Of a stretch of 64,000 bases of DNA, positions 13,024 through 24,641 are shown one piece after another. Each line of letters starts with the position of its first letter. The first letter of the stretch is position 1. The position numbers were made by a program, and so were the translations under genes. Below the pieces are notes generated by a model, which was not told where the DNA came from, did no database searches, and worked only from the letters and a program-made list of their open reading frames with translations. The stretch is from Metarhizium brunneum (lineage: Eukaryota; Ascomycota; Sordariomycetes; Hypocreales; Clavicipitaceae). The DNA is taken from NCBI RefSeq assembly GCF_013426205.1, contig NC_089425.1:2294001-2358000 (forward strand), read 5' to 3'.

Positions 13024-16000
13024 ATGGCGGCGCATAGCCCGGACCCGGCGGCCTGGAAAATGTCAGCCTCGTCCTCACATCACGATGCCGCCACGAATCT
13101 CTCTATCCTGGCCGAGGGCCAAACAGCAGCTCGTTTGATCCAAGCTCATGTAGCCGAAGTTGCCAGTTCGCCACGGCAAAAACAGCCCGCCGCGCCATCT
13201 ACTGTCGATATCTCTGCCATTCCTTCTCGGGAGAGTCTGTATGTGGGCCTGGCTGCTCTTGATATCTTTCTTCAAGCGAACGTAACCGGGCCCGTGGTGC
13301 CTGCGGACAGGCTTGCGTTGATCCAATCGAGATTCAGCAAGGCTTGGACTGCGCCGTTATCCGCTGATACAGACCAGTCTGCCGCTCTGACGCAGTTGCA
13401 TAAAGCCTGCTTGGCTCATCTTGAGGTTGATGGTGTCTCTCCTTACAGCCACATTCCTCACCTTGAGCTCTTCTCTCTGGCTAGATACGTTTTCAAATCG
13501 GTCCTAGCTAGCGAGACCATGACCTCCGTGGACGTTTATTTCCAAGATGAAGAAAGTCGCTCTGTCAAGTATAGCCTGTCATGGATCAGACTTCGCATCA
13601 ACATCTGGCATTACAAACTACTTACCCAACCTAGTCTCGGCCCTGGGTCTAATTTCACAAAGAGCTCGCAATGGAGCGAGGTCCCCAGCTTGGTTTCTAG
13701 AATATTGATCGACATGGACACGGTCCGTGACCAAATAGCCGGCAACGAAGTGTGGTCTGAAGCAGGTTCATGGGGCCGCGAAGACAAGGCCTACTTCTTA
13801 GTTGAAGCTGCTAACAACTACATCCTCCTTGGACGCCATGGAAAGGCCAAGGATGCTCTCGAAGAAGCCGCTCAACTTACCGGACTGAAGTACGCCCTGT
13901 CCGGCGCTCTTGGCAAGCGAACTAAATTTCAAGAGAACAGTGTCAGTCAGCTGGTTGTCCTTGCCCGTAGCAGCACTGACCAGGATCTCATTGAAGAGGA
14001 TGGAGGTGATGAGGAAAAGGCAAAGCCAGACGCGCTGAAGCTCAACGACGACACTCTCTTGGAGGAAATACAGTTTTCAACCCATCATGACAAGGACGGA
14101 TACAAGGAGAAGGAATTGCCGCCTTCCTTGGCAGATGTATCCCCGGATAATCAACCCCAGCTTGCCCCCCTTGATCAAATCATACTTCTCACAGAGGCAA
14201 CTCTGAAAGATGCCTTCTCACCCGTTGATACTCTAACGTCACAGGAAATACTACCCTACGCTGTTCGAGTCCTCGCCGATAAATCCACCAACTGGCAAAT
14301 TTATACACAGGCATTGCTCGTGCGATCACGGATTGAAGTCCACCGCAGCAGGACGGTAGAACGTGGTGTATTGCAACTGCAAGCTGTGGCAGACCAGGTT
14401 CTTACAGACACAAATGTCGAAACCGAACTCACTAAAGAGTCCGACGAAAGGACAACAAATGAGAGCGACGTGCCGGCTATTCAAGTCACCGCCCCTGGCC
14501 ACGAAAATGCGGTTCCATCACCCAAGGCCCAAGTTCCTACATCCTTCTTACCCGCTCCTAAAGCAACTGAATCGGCTCCCGCTCATGTTCGTCTCCGGTA
14601 CATCGATGCCCTGTCTACACCACCCCGTTGGCATCTTGAATCAGAGCTCGCCTACGCGTGGGCTGGAGTGGGTTCTCTTACCTCCGCCCTCGAAATATTC
14701 AAGCGCTTGCGGCTTTGGGCGGAAGTTGCCCTGTGTTATGCCAGCGCTGCCGCCTCCGAGGACGAGGACGGCCGTGGCAGTGGTGGTGACGAAAAGGCAA
14801 AGTCTATTGTTCGCTGGAGATTGTTCCACCCCACAGCCGAAGATGCTTCTGCAACATCTGATCCAGACGACCAAGATGTTGAAGACGTCATGCATCTCAA
14901 GGCAAGCAGCTTCGAGGGCCCCGAACGAAGTCCTCCACCGCCCAATGCCGCCAGACTCTGGTGCATACTAGGAGATCTGGAAAACAATCCCAAGCACTAT
15001 GAGCAGGCATGGATCATCTCTAAGCAGCGGTATGCTAGGGCCCAAAAGTCTCTCGGGGAGTACTACCTCGCGCAGAAAGACATGGTAAAGGCTCGCGAAG
15101 CCTACAAACTAGCCACCTCTGTTAATCGACTAAGCCCCGACCTCTGGAGCCGCCTTGGTGATATTAGCCTTCGCCTGGGACAATTTGACGATGCGGCAGA
15201 GGCATACAGCCGCTCTATAGGCACTGCTAATGACGTGGCTGGCGGTGAAGATGCCAGAACCTGGAGCAATCTGGGAAGTGCCTTGTGGAGCTTGTACTGC
15301 GAAGTAACTGCCGAGAAAAAGGGCACAGTTCCAGCAAACAATGAAACCAAAGCCGCTGCTCGCGCAGATGACGAGGAGGAGGACGACGTCCTAGAGGATC
15401 CAGGAGACAAGTCTCGCGACCCTGCCACCTTGTTATCCAAATCCCTAGCCGCCTACAAGAAAGGCGCGTCCATTGCCCACGACAACTGGCGAATCTGGGA
15501 CAATGTCCTCACGCTCGCTGCTCGAATGCAGCCCTCCGACGTGCCAGACATGGTCCTGGCCTTCACCCACATCCTGCGAATCCGCAAGACCGAAGACGCC
15601 ATCGACGCCGACGTTCTCACCGCCCTCCTCCAGGACGTAGTCATCTCCAAAGAAAAACCTGCCGGAACAGGCATCTACGAGCCACCGCGAGGATCCAGGG
15701 AACGCCTGGTCACGCGTCTCCTAGAAGAAGAGATCGTGCCACTCATCACGCACCGCGCCGAGCTATGGTCCCTTCTGTCTCGTCTTCGCACATGGAGAAG
15801 GGACTATGCGGGCGCCATTGATGCGTCTGAGCGCGCGTGGAGAGCAGCCGTGGGGTCGTCTGGCAGCGGTCTCTTGCCAGGCGAGGTGGCTGCGGACTCG
15901 GCAGATTGGACAACAGATCTGAAGGGATGGACAGAGGTGGTCAAGCGAACGGATGAGCTTGTATCCATTTTGGAGAACTGGGCACACGACGTCGACACGG

Positions 16001-16134
16001 TGGGCAGTAAATGGAAAGGCAAAGCGCGCAGTGCAATTCGTAGCGTCATGAGCCGCGGAAAGGAGAATTGGGAGGGATCAGAGGGTTGGAATACGCTGGA
16101 AGCCCTGATGGAGGGATTAAAGCTCTCGAAATAG
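13024..16134 (+). CDS. TPR protein, Emw1/TTC27 family
   Basis: Single-exon gene of 1036 residues. The family (yeast Emw1, human TTC27) is an essential or near-essential tetratricopeptide protein; the yeast member is linked to cell-wall integrity and the human one to RNA-related functions. Visible features: a long helical N-terminal half, two acidic low-complexity inserts, a conserved block around LESELAYAWAGVGSLTSALEI (about 538), and TPR units at about 660-735. There ALGEYY/AYKLATSV and a canonical LWSRLGDISLRLGQFDDAAEAYSRSI repeat can be read. The protein ends in a basic helix. A second in-frame ATG lies at residue 13 (13060); I keep the first because of its ATATGG context, but the second could be used. 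The length exceeds the human protein because of the acidic inserts. Confidence 0.85.
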   Translation: MAAHSPDPAAWKMSASSSHHDAATNLSILAEGQTAARLIQAHVAEVASSPRQKQPAAPSTVDISAIPSRESLYVGLAALDIFLQANVTGPVVPADRLALIQSRFSKAWTAPLSADTDQSAALTQLHKACLAHLEVDGVSPYSHIPHLELFSLARYVFKSVLASETMTSVDVYFQDEESRSVKYSLSWIRLRINIWHYKLLTQPSLGPGSNFTKSSQWSEVPSLVSRILIDMDTVRDQIAGNEVWSEAGSWGREDKAYFLVEAANNYILLGRHGKAKDALEEAAQLTGLKYALSGALGKRTKFQENSVSQLVVLARSSTDQDLIEEDGGDEEKAKPDALKLNDDTLLEEIQFSTHHDKDGYKEKELPPSLADVSPDNQPQLAPLDQIILLTEATLKDAFSPVDTLTSQEILPYAVRVLADKSTNWQIYTQALLVRSRIEVHRSRTVERGVLQLQAVADQVLTDTNVETELTKESDERTTNESDVPAIQVTAPGHENAVPSPKAQVPTSFLPAPKATESAPAHVRLRYIDALSTPPRWHLESELAYAWAGVGSLTSALEIFKRLRLWAEVALCYASAAASEDEDGRGSGGDEKAKSIVRWRLFHPTAEDASATSDPDDQDVEDVMHLKASSFEGPERSPPPPNAARLWCILGDLENNPKHYEQAWIISKQRYARAQKSLGEYYLAQKDMVKAREAYKLATSVNRLSPDLWSRLGDISLRLGQFDDAAEAYSRSIGTANDVAGGEDARTWSNLGSALWSLYCEVTAEKKGTVPANNETKAAARADDEEEDDVLEDPGDKSRDPATLLSKSLAAYKKGASIAHDNWRIWDNVLTLAARMQPSDVPDMVLAFTHILRIRKTEDAIDADVLTALLQDVVISKEKPAGTGIYEPPRGSRERLVTRLLEEEIVPLITHRAELWSLLSRLRTWRRDYAGAIDASERAWRAAVGSSGSGLLPGEVAADSADWTTDLKGWTEVVKRTDELVSILENWAHDVDTVGSKWKGKARSAIRSVMSRGKENWEGSEGWNTLEALMEGLKLSK

Positions 16135-16777
16135 ACGTGTCCTCCCTCCAGAGGAGAAGACAAAGGATGAAGGGTGGATGGGGAATGGTCATCAAAGACG
16201 GAGAAATACGGAGACGTCTCGAGGGCAAATGATGCTGGTGCGATGATTTGTGTCAAACGACCCCAACGATATAAATGGATACATAAACCCCAGAGCCAAC
16301 AAGAGTGGCGTATTATGACGTGAAAACAAGTCCTTCTTCCTCGCGTCTTGTGACTGCATGCGTCCTTTGATTGTCAATGTACGTTTGTGCATCACCCAGT
16401 ACCTTTAACATAAGACGCCGTATTAATTCAAGGTGTGAACATTTTCCATGTCAGTTTGACAACGCTTCTGCCCCTATTGAGGCCTTCAATTGCTACCATA
16501 TTTTGATAAAATGGCTCCTACACGCTGTACAAATCTTCATCACCGCTCTCATACCTTAGGTATTTAGTTTTCTCCTGCATCGTTGAAACCACGCATTCAA
16601 AGCCAGAACAGGTTGTCTCCAAACAGATGCAACAGCAGCAGTTTCGCAAACCACAGTTGCCTTCATCCCAAATTGCTGCCTCCAGCGAAGCTAATCATTT
16701 GACACTCAGCGTCTACGTTCAAACAAGGATTTTTTCCTAGGCTCGGCGTTCCTTCGAGAAGTAGAAGAGTGATGTCT
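16135..16777. other. Convergent spacer
   Basis: 643 nt between the convergent TTC27-like and GYF-protein genes, presumably the two 3' UTRs. No coding or structural signal seen. Confidence 0.6.
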
Positions 16778-19700
16778 CTATTTCTTGCCCTTCTTTCGGC
16801 TTGGAACTACCTTAAAGCCAGCGCCTTGGATTCCGGCGTCGGCGTCTTTAGGCTGGGCACTTCCGCTTCGCTTTGCGACTTCACTCCATCCACCTCCAGC
16901 CGCGGCTGTTTTCGCGGCTTCTCCTGGTGACTGTTTCTCTACAACACCCTTTTCAGCCAGCTTTTTTCGCCGCACATATTCAGCAGCGAAGCGATTGCCG
17001 TCCATTGTGGTAGAGCTGGCGTAGACGGCATCTGCAATTATGCTCGAGTCGAGAGGGAACATATTCAAGTCGGCTTGGAGCGAAGTTACTGTGACAGTAG
17101 GGTTAGTCCGAGACCTCGCCAGCACGATGTCTGCTCGTCTTGCACTGGCAGCGCATTGGGACTTACAATCGCACTTGAGACCTCCTCTGGACAGCTCTCG
17201 CACCGTCCATTTGTTAAACTCTTCCATTGCTACATTGGCCGGCTCAGCCTTACCACCGACGCTGCCAACAGTCGAAGCCGGCTTGCTGATAGGTCTACCA
17301 GGTGTTGGAGCTTGTGCCTTGATATTAGAGGAGCTTAGAGACCGTGGAACTTGGGCGGCCGCTGGTCCGTTTGGTACCTTGACCTTGCCGCCGGCACCAA
17401 CGGTTGCCCAACCGGCAATGGATGGGCTTGCAGCCTGTGGTAGAGATGGAGAAGGTAAAGGATTAGGCTTGCCCGCGAGATTGGCATAGCTCTTGGAAAC
17501 ATTCACCGGCATCCCGGATTGACTAGCAGTATCCTTTGCTTTCTGTTTGCGAAACTCCTCCTCACGTTGAATTTCGGCCAATGTTTTCTTACTACTAGCA
17601 GAGCTAGATGTTGTGGGCCCAGAAGATGTTCCCTTGTTGGTCCCCGGCTTGGTCCACGGGCTAGAGGCAGATACAGGAGAGCCGTGTCCCCAGGTGCTCG
17701 TGGCAGGAAGACCCGCGGCAGCGGCAGCAGCGGCCTGCCTTTCCTTTTCTCGCATCAGGGCAGCCTCCTGCTCGATTGCAGCCTTGCGGAGGGCGGCGGC
17801 GGCTTCTTCAGCTTTCGCAGCCTTGCGAGCCTCAGCTTCTTGTATCTCTTTCAGACTGGGTCCCTTTGTCCCCTCTTGGCCTGGCTCCTTTGCCCATGGA
17901 GCCAGGGGTGGGGGTTGAGCCGCATCTGGAGTACCGCTTTGAGATCGGCTATATTGCTCAGGTAGGTTGGATCGTGCTCGTTGAGCTGTCGGCGCGGGCA
18001 GAGGTGTAGCGGATGAAGGAGGAGGAAATGGCATTGGCATGTCGGGTTCCACTGGCTGGACACTTGCAGCAGCAGCAGCCTGTGCCTTCTGCACCTGTTG
18101 GGTGAGCGACAAGGTGCCATCCTCAGAAATCTTCTTTTTCCCCTTCCCGCCCCGAGTAGGATGCTGAGGGGCGGAAGTGTCGAGGGTAGTGTCAACAGCA
18201 GAACTAGTCTCTTTCTCGCTTGCCAACTCAGTCAGCCGCTCTGCGTCATGCTGTGCACGCAATTCCTCAAATTCCTTCAGCCTACCACGGAAGCCCTCCT
18301 GGTCCTCGGCAAGTTGTTCGGTATCAGGAAGGCTTCCCCTAAATCCTGCGTCTGCGGCTTGCTGCTGATCATCCGTTACCTCGTCACTAGCACCACGCAT
18401 ACTTGCAAGAACCTCCCGCTCAGCCACAGATAGACCGACTAACTCGTCCACTCTAAAGGGGTCTCCGTTTCCCAAACTACCTCTCCCGGCAGTCTGAACC
18501 CCTGTTTGAGTATCCGGAAAAGAACCATGCTGCGGAGCGGCAGCTCCAATGGGCTGTTGCTGGGGGGCAACACCAATGGGTGACGTCATGCTGCCGAAGC
18601 TTGGCTGGCTTTGCAGACTGTGAGCGCTGGAATGATGCTGGAGCCCGGGGCCTGGCATTGGGAACTTGGGCATGGTCTGCTGGCGCATCATATACTCTCG
18701 CTGCTGGGCCATCATATACTGTTCCTCCTGCTTTCTTCGTTCAAGGTTATTCTGCTCCTCCGCCGTCAGCGTTCTACCAAAGCTGGGGAACACTCCGCTC
18801 AGTGGCGGGATGACACCACCACCTGTCGTTGGATTGAACGGGCCGCCTTGAGGAGCTGGGCCATGTGGTATACCGATTTGCGGTACCAGAAATGGTTCGC
18901 GTGAGTTGCCAATGCGGCGTATCAACTGACCAAGGGGTTCGAAATCTGAATCCTCAATCTTCTTGACTCGAAGATCAGGGGTAAAGAAGTTGGCCTTGTA
19001 CCAATCGTTCATTTCTAGTCCAGTAAAAGGTCCCTGCATGTGCCCTTGAGGATCAAGATACACCCACCTCATCCTATCAGGCATAACCATCTGTCTCGTT
19101 TGAGTTCCAGAAGGGTCTGCACTTCCTTGGGCACCACCGAACGGAATACCACCAGTGACTGGCGTGAATGATTGAGATCCTCCGACCCCAACTTGTTGGA
19201 CATTGTCAGGCGCACTAAAGCCTGTATGCGATCGACCACTGTCGCTTGATGGGAACAATTCTTCGAAGACGCCCCTGTTGGGTCGCATAGGGCTTCCGGT
19301 ATCCCGTACTGGGCCAGGCAAATTGCCTCGGCCAATAGCTCCTAGGGGGTGGCCCTGCAAGGTGTCGTTCATGCCATGCTCTTGATCATGTCCTTGCATT
19401 TGGGCCTGCATCGCCGTAGGGAAGAGCGACCCAAGCTTGCTGCCACGGCCAATGCTTCCTGCGCCAAGACTAACACCAGGGGCTCCAAATACGTTACCTA
19501 GATTGGACAGGCCTGGTGACTGTATATCTCCAACTGGACTGAACAAAGAACTGCCAAATGGATTGCCAAAGCTGGGCCGTTCTCTGTCCGGCGTTCCTGT
19601 AGATGGCCCGGCCGGAGCTGGCCACCCGGACAAACCTCCCAACGGATAACCTTTTGCGCCAACGCTGGAAGTCTGACTGCGGTCACTACCCTCGAAATTA

Positions 19701-21587
19701 GGCGCACCGAATCCCCTGGATATAGACCCGAAGGTGGCTGGTGGTTCGTTGTGTCCTGCTGCCAGGGGTTGCTCGCCAGCACCGGTTTCCGCTTCATCAT
19801 GTTCATGACGCTCCGCAGGAGGGCTGCGATAAGGATTGGTTTCTGAAGGACTGGCGGGTCCGTCGTGCCCTGGCTGGAGTCCAAGATTGAGCCCTGACAT
19901 CCCAAAGTCGCTTGTTGAGCCTTTCACAGGAGTGCCAAGTACACCTACGCGACTGACATGGGAGTGCCCAGCCGAACTGGTGTCTTGTGCGCCACCCAGG
20001 ACGGCACTTCCAGACAATTCGTCGTCACCAAATGGGTCAGTATCAGTACGAGGACGTGATCGCCAGGAGTGCTGTGATGGAGGGTTTTGGGTGTCGCCAG
20101 ATTTGGCAACATTGTTATCCGAAGTATCCTTGGGAATCAAATGAGCTAAGCGACTACCACTCGCACCAGGCGCGGCGCCGCCAGCCCTCCTGTCCCCAAT
20201 CGCGGATGAGGACGGCATTGTAAAGTTGCCAAAACCGCCACCCGCAGGGGTCGTTGGGTTCGAAGAAGGCCACATGGATATCATCCCGGCACTACCGGCA
20301 GTATTCGAACGCATCAGGTTCCCAAAGGGCAGCTTAGTGGTAGACTCTCGCGCAGCTGCTGCGTCGGTTTCGCCGTCATCTGGCTCAGACTCTCGCAAGT
20401 CATTGCTTCTCCGTTGCGTCCATGGCGAGGAATCCTCCCGAGAAAACCTGTTCGCTGTAGTTGGTGAAATAAGGGCACCACTGAATGGGTTCGATTCAAT
20501 AGTTTCGCGTCGTCGGGTTCCCGGTCGCGTAGCGGATGAGGGAGATATGACCCCAAACGAGTTTCCGGAGCCCTGGGAAATGGAAGCCTTCCGGCCATTC
20601 ACATTTCCCTGATGGCCGTCTTTGTTTTGCGTTGGGGGTTTCAGAGGCGAGTTGATCTCGGTAGAAAAGGCCTGAATCAGAAAGAATGACATTAGTCCGC
20701 TGCGAGACAACACAAAACGCAAGCGATTGCCTCAGTCGGAAAGCCTACCTCCTTTTCCTCTGTCGAAAATTCGTGCAAGCCCATGGGAGCAGTATGTCCA
20801 TCATGGTCCCAGCAGGCACCGGGTTCCTGTGGAACATTACTGTCGTTGGTCTTTCCCCAGCCCCTTACATTGCCGCCATTAACGTGTGTCGGGTCCCATC
20901 CTGGTATAAAGAGGCGTGTCGCATCATCACCTGGCTTTTGCGACCGATAGAATCCCAACAGATCATCCTTGGTGTATCGTGCAGGTCCAGCGTCGTAATT
21001 TGAGGGCAGCACTGGGGTTGTGTCAACGGGCATTGGTTGCTGGACGGCGTGGTCGGTCGAGGGAGCTGACTGTGAAGCTTGGCCGATGGGGGTCGTTGAG
21101 GAGCGTCGGAGAGTGAGGGTGCCATTAGCAGACCGGCCGTCTCTGCGCGACCTAACCAGAAGAGTTAGCGATAGTTGCGCAAATTGAATTTCGCTTATAG
21201 CTTCAAGATGATTGTGAAGAGATATACGATAGAAGCTGGGCATCAGGCGGCATCCGCACTGACCACACGTGCCCATCGATCTGGGAGACGCGGTGCGTTG
21301 AAGTATGCCGCGAAAAAAAAAGGGTAAATAAAATGAAATTGACATGGTGCCATTGCCGCAAGGGAAGCGTCTCCAAGATAAAATTCAAACAATATGGTCA
21401 TTACAGAAACATCAAGCATGGAAAATGCGCAGGCATCGGCGGTGGAGGAAAAAACAATGGGCAAATATCGAACTCACCAGTCACCTCCAGCAGCTCCCCT
21501 TCCATCTCCTCTGCCGCCCCTCGCATCCCGATTCGCATTCTGACCAGCTGCAGCCGAGGCAAAGCTGGAAGGAAGATTGGACGTCAT
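16778..21587 (-). CDS. GYF-domain protein, Smy2/Syh1-like
   Basis: GYF domains bind proline-rich peptides; yeast Smy2/Syh1 act in mRNA surveillance, translation and COPII-linked processes in the cytoplasm. Four exons: 21587-21478, 21151-20749, 20671-17167 and 17088-16778, giving 1442 residues. The first exon (36 codons plus 2 nt) is rich in Gly/Arg. The second carries a conserved block GPARYTKDDLLGFYRSQ. The GYF domain lies at about residues 704-760 (WVYLDPQGHMQGPF ... MNDWYKANFF). Around it are long Ser/Pro/Gln/Gly-rich disordered stretches, and at about 1105-1150 an Ala/Glu/Lys/Arg-rich coiled coil. A conserved C-terminal block contains MFPLDSSIIADAVYASST. Introns are 326, 77 and 78 nt, all GT-AG. 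The last one has no in-frame stop. Confidence 0.9.
17089..17166 (-). other. Frame-preserving intron in the GYF-protein gene
   Basis: 78 nt (26 codons) with donor GTAAGT, branch GGACTAAC and acceptor CACAG, and no in-frame stop. Splicing turns an out-of-place Cys/Arg-rich stretch into a continuous run leading to LTSLQADLNMFPLD. Read-through would add 26 residues, so an ORF-only annotation would miss this intron. Confidence 0.8.
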
Positions 21588-23298
21588 ACTGTTCTGCACC
21601 CACGGGTCGTGTGTTGTGTGTTGTGCTAGAAGGTCGCGCCTCGTTAAGGGTTTGTTTCTTTCGTCCGTGTTTGTGGTGGACGAAATGTCAAAAAGGGCGG
21701 ATGGGTGAGTGTGGGTGTAATACTGATTGTACAAGTAGAGGTCGATGCAGAAGATGCTTTCGGAGCGATTAAGCAATGCAAAAGTACGCGTAGAGGGCTG
21801 GCGGTGAATTCGTGTATGGCATACAAAGCGTAAGGTGGAAGTTGACGGAAAGCTAGTCGAGCTGTGAGGCTAGTAGGTGGGAAAAACCTGAGGTTTGGGC
21901 AAAAGGCAAAATTGCAATACGGAGAAGTCGAGGTGCAGCCACTTGGTGCCACTTCCATGGCGTCGACGCAGGTTGGCAGGCGCCGGAAGACAGCGCTGCC
22001 AGTGTGCAGACACTGACCAAAGTGACGGGGATGGCGGGCCAAACACAAGTGGCTGGATTTCAAGTCCACCACCAGCTCTCCAAGTCCTTTGAGTGGCTGG
22101 AAGTTGGGAGGCATGCAACGCTAAGCCGGAAGAAGCCCCTCCGATCTTTAACCGACGCCGCTTCGTGAGGGCTGAATCCTAACGTGGAGAGCACTTGAGC
22201 ATATGTGCAAAATGGCAGGCAATATGCGTGCAGAGCGCGTGCTTCAAGGTTTGCGCGTACCAGGTCCTGTATTAGGTTCTCAAGCGACTCACGCGGGTGT
22301 AGGGTTGGACGTTTAAGCTTTGATACCAGGTCACTACCTCAGCAAGAATAAGTTTATACACACTCGAGACGAGAATCCACTTTTGCAACTCTGCTTTTGT
22401 AACGGAATCTTATGTTTGCCTTTCCCAAGGCCCCAATTAGTGGTGAACTCTGGCCGTGTTTTTGACTTCCAGTGCCCGGGGACGTTCTTCCAAAGCCCTT
22501 GATGGACGCTTAACATCAAAGTCAGCTACCATGTCTAGCGTATAATTTTTTGGGGGCATTGATGATTCTTAGAATGGGGATCACGAGGCATCGTGTCCAC
22601 GTTTTGTGACCCTTCGGGAAGCGTGATTGCACCGGAGAAGCCAGTTTCTACGCTACATGGTGGCTGCACGTTGATCTGGTGGATTTTAATCTTATATACC
22701 ACTAGTGCTCTAATGCATGTTTGGTTGAAACCGATCGATTAGTCACACGACAGCTTCATTCAACAAAATATGTCAAATCTGTGAACCCAGAGCCTGTGGA
22801 CAGATCTTCCGTCTTCTGCAAGTTATGTTGGTTAGGCTGTAAATCGTTTCTGTTGACGACTTTCCAATGGAAGTGGAGGGAAGATTTCAAAATGCTGGAG
22901 TAATTGAGTCGAAAGGGCATGTCGTACAGAAACCTGCCAAAGTGAATCCTTGAATGACGTACTCCTGAGTCATCTATTGCCAGTTTCAACACAACCATGC
23001 TACTGTGATGGGCATGGCGAAAATGGGACTGAGATATGGGTGCTAACTGTGACAAACGGGAGGGATGTCTGACGGATTTGACTTTGCCCAGGATCTACCT
23101 AAAGCAGAGTGATGCATATCTCAATCCGCATTGCACAGATGGGTACAAAGTGGATTAAGCAAAGCCGGCCTGATGAGCTGGAGGTAACCAGAACAGAAGC
23201 CCGGGATACTGAAACTGCTCTAGAAGGTTTCAGCATAGGCTTTCGTGCAAAGCTGTTCGTCCTAGGATAAATGACGTGTCCGTCCTAACAGGCAGTTC
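21588..23298. other. Spacer upstream of the GYF-protein gene
   Basis: 1.7 kb between the 5' end of the GYF-protein gene and the 3' end of the Pop4 gene, both on the minus strand. It should hold the GYF-protein promoter. Open frames such as 21644-22114 (minus) have no support. No RNA gene or repeat seen. Confidence 0.55.
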
Positions 23299-23979
23299 TT
23301 AAAGATCGGGGAGAAAGTGCTGCTTGAATTTTCTGTTGGCGCGGTCCGCGGAACGAAGCATCAGTTGATCCCCCAAGACTTCAAACACAAAGGGTTTCGA
23401 ATCAGAGGCCGTTTGGGTCGTCTCGGGCCTAACTTCAATACGGAATGTCGTTCCTTCTTTGGGGATAATTTTGATGCCCTTCTTTTCAGTGATTATCTCG
23501 ATAACGAACTTGCGATCGCGAACAATGATGCCCTTCAAGCCCACACGTCCCGGACATCGGCTTCTAACGACCTCAGTAAGCGCACCATGGAGTTCCGCGC
23601 TGGCCAACTTGGCCGCTGCCTCGGGGCCACGGCGGAATATATCACGCCCCAAAATCTCCCTCGCATAGCCTTGCCATAGTTCGTAGAGTGGCTCATATAT
23701 GCTGTATTTCTGACCGTCCTTGGGGATGTCGTACAGCCCTAGCTTCCGCCGTTCTCGAGATGAGAGAGGCTTCGGACGGGCCTTGCTCCTTGCCTTTTTT
23801 TGGTCCCGAATCTTTCTCCGCGCAGTTCGAGCATTGACTGCGGCGGGCGGGGGGGAAGATGGCCGAAGATGTAGAGCACGGTGTAGAATTTTTTCATTGT
23901 AGATGCGGTTGACACTATCTGGAGAATGGGCTCTGGCAAGAAGATCTTTCGTAAGCTGCTGGGGGGTTGTTGCCGCCAT
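23299..23979 (-). CDS. POP4: RNase P/MRP protein subunit Pop4 (p29)
   Basis: Single exon, 226 residues. Pop4/Rpp29 is a protein subunit of nuclear RNase P (5' processing of pre-tRNA) and RNase MRP (pre-rRNA processing). The N-terminal half is basic and likely RNA-contacting (about 45-80, many Arg/Lys). The C-terminal half is the Sm-like Rpp29 fold, recognised by LYELWQGYAREILG, LHGALTEVVRSRCPGRVGLKGIIVRDRKF and the GTTFRIEV strand block. It ends RKFKQHFLPDL as in other fungi. The start codon gives the length expected for the family. It is divergent from the acyltransferase gene, with 662 nt between the two start codons. Confidence 0.93.
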   Translation of the reverse strand: MAATTPQQLTKDLLARAHSPDSVNRIYNEKILHRALHLRPSSPPPAAVNARTARRKIRDQKKARSKARPKPLSSRERRKLGLYDIPKDGQKYSIYEPLYELWQGYAREILGRDIFRRGPEAAAKLASAELHGALTEVVRSRCPGRVGLKGIIVRDRKFVIEIITEKKGIKIIPKEGTTFRIEVRPETTQTASDSKPFVFEVLGDQLMLRSADRANRKFKQHFLPDL

Positions 23980-24641
23980 ATTTGCTGGCCCGTGACAATT
24001 ATCGCAGACTCATGCACAGATGGAAGATGTCAGGAATTGTATAATGTCGTAAAAGCGTCGTTTTAGCCTCAGCGGGCTTCGAGGAGGCGTGGTGTGACTA
24101 TGCAGATATCTGGCTGCTGGGCAAGAAGATTGCTGATAGATGGCTTCCCCGACATTTGTGATCTTTTCAAGTTTCTTGATCAGTCAGGCCTGGTCCGCGT
24201 CTGCCCCACATGTAGCGAACCAGTCGGTTCAATGCTTGAGGTTACAGGCCAGCAGTGCTCAGCCACAGGCGGCTCGGTTGCTGCTACGCGGGGCCACCAG
24301 CGGCCAACTTGGTCAAGTGGCAGATGCATGTGTCTAGATGTCCATGTCGGCACCTGGGATTCTGGCCCAAGCTCCCACCAATGGTTTCACATGTTGGCCA
24401 TTCCCTCGGCTGGTCGTGCAATCAGCCAGCTTCCCCCACAATAGTAGTATTATCCTGGCCGCTCGCTCTCTCGCTGTTAGCTTCTCATCTCCATTCCATG
24501 CCGTTCAGAGCATCAACGTTTGTGGGGGATGCCGTACTGTTCGAGCCTGCTGTTTGATCCTTAGCATCTCGCTTCAGCCATCGGCGCCCGTGGTACCATA
24601 TATTCCTTCTCAATCTCGCGCCGTCCATCGCCGGCAGAAGC
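23980..24641. promoter_or_regulatory. Shared promoter between Pop4 and acyltransferase genes
   Basis: 662 nt between divergent start codons; by position it must contain both promoters. I do not see a clear TATA box. Confidence 0.5.
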
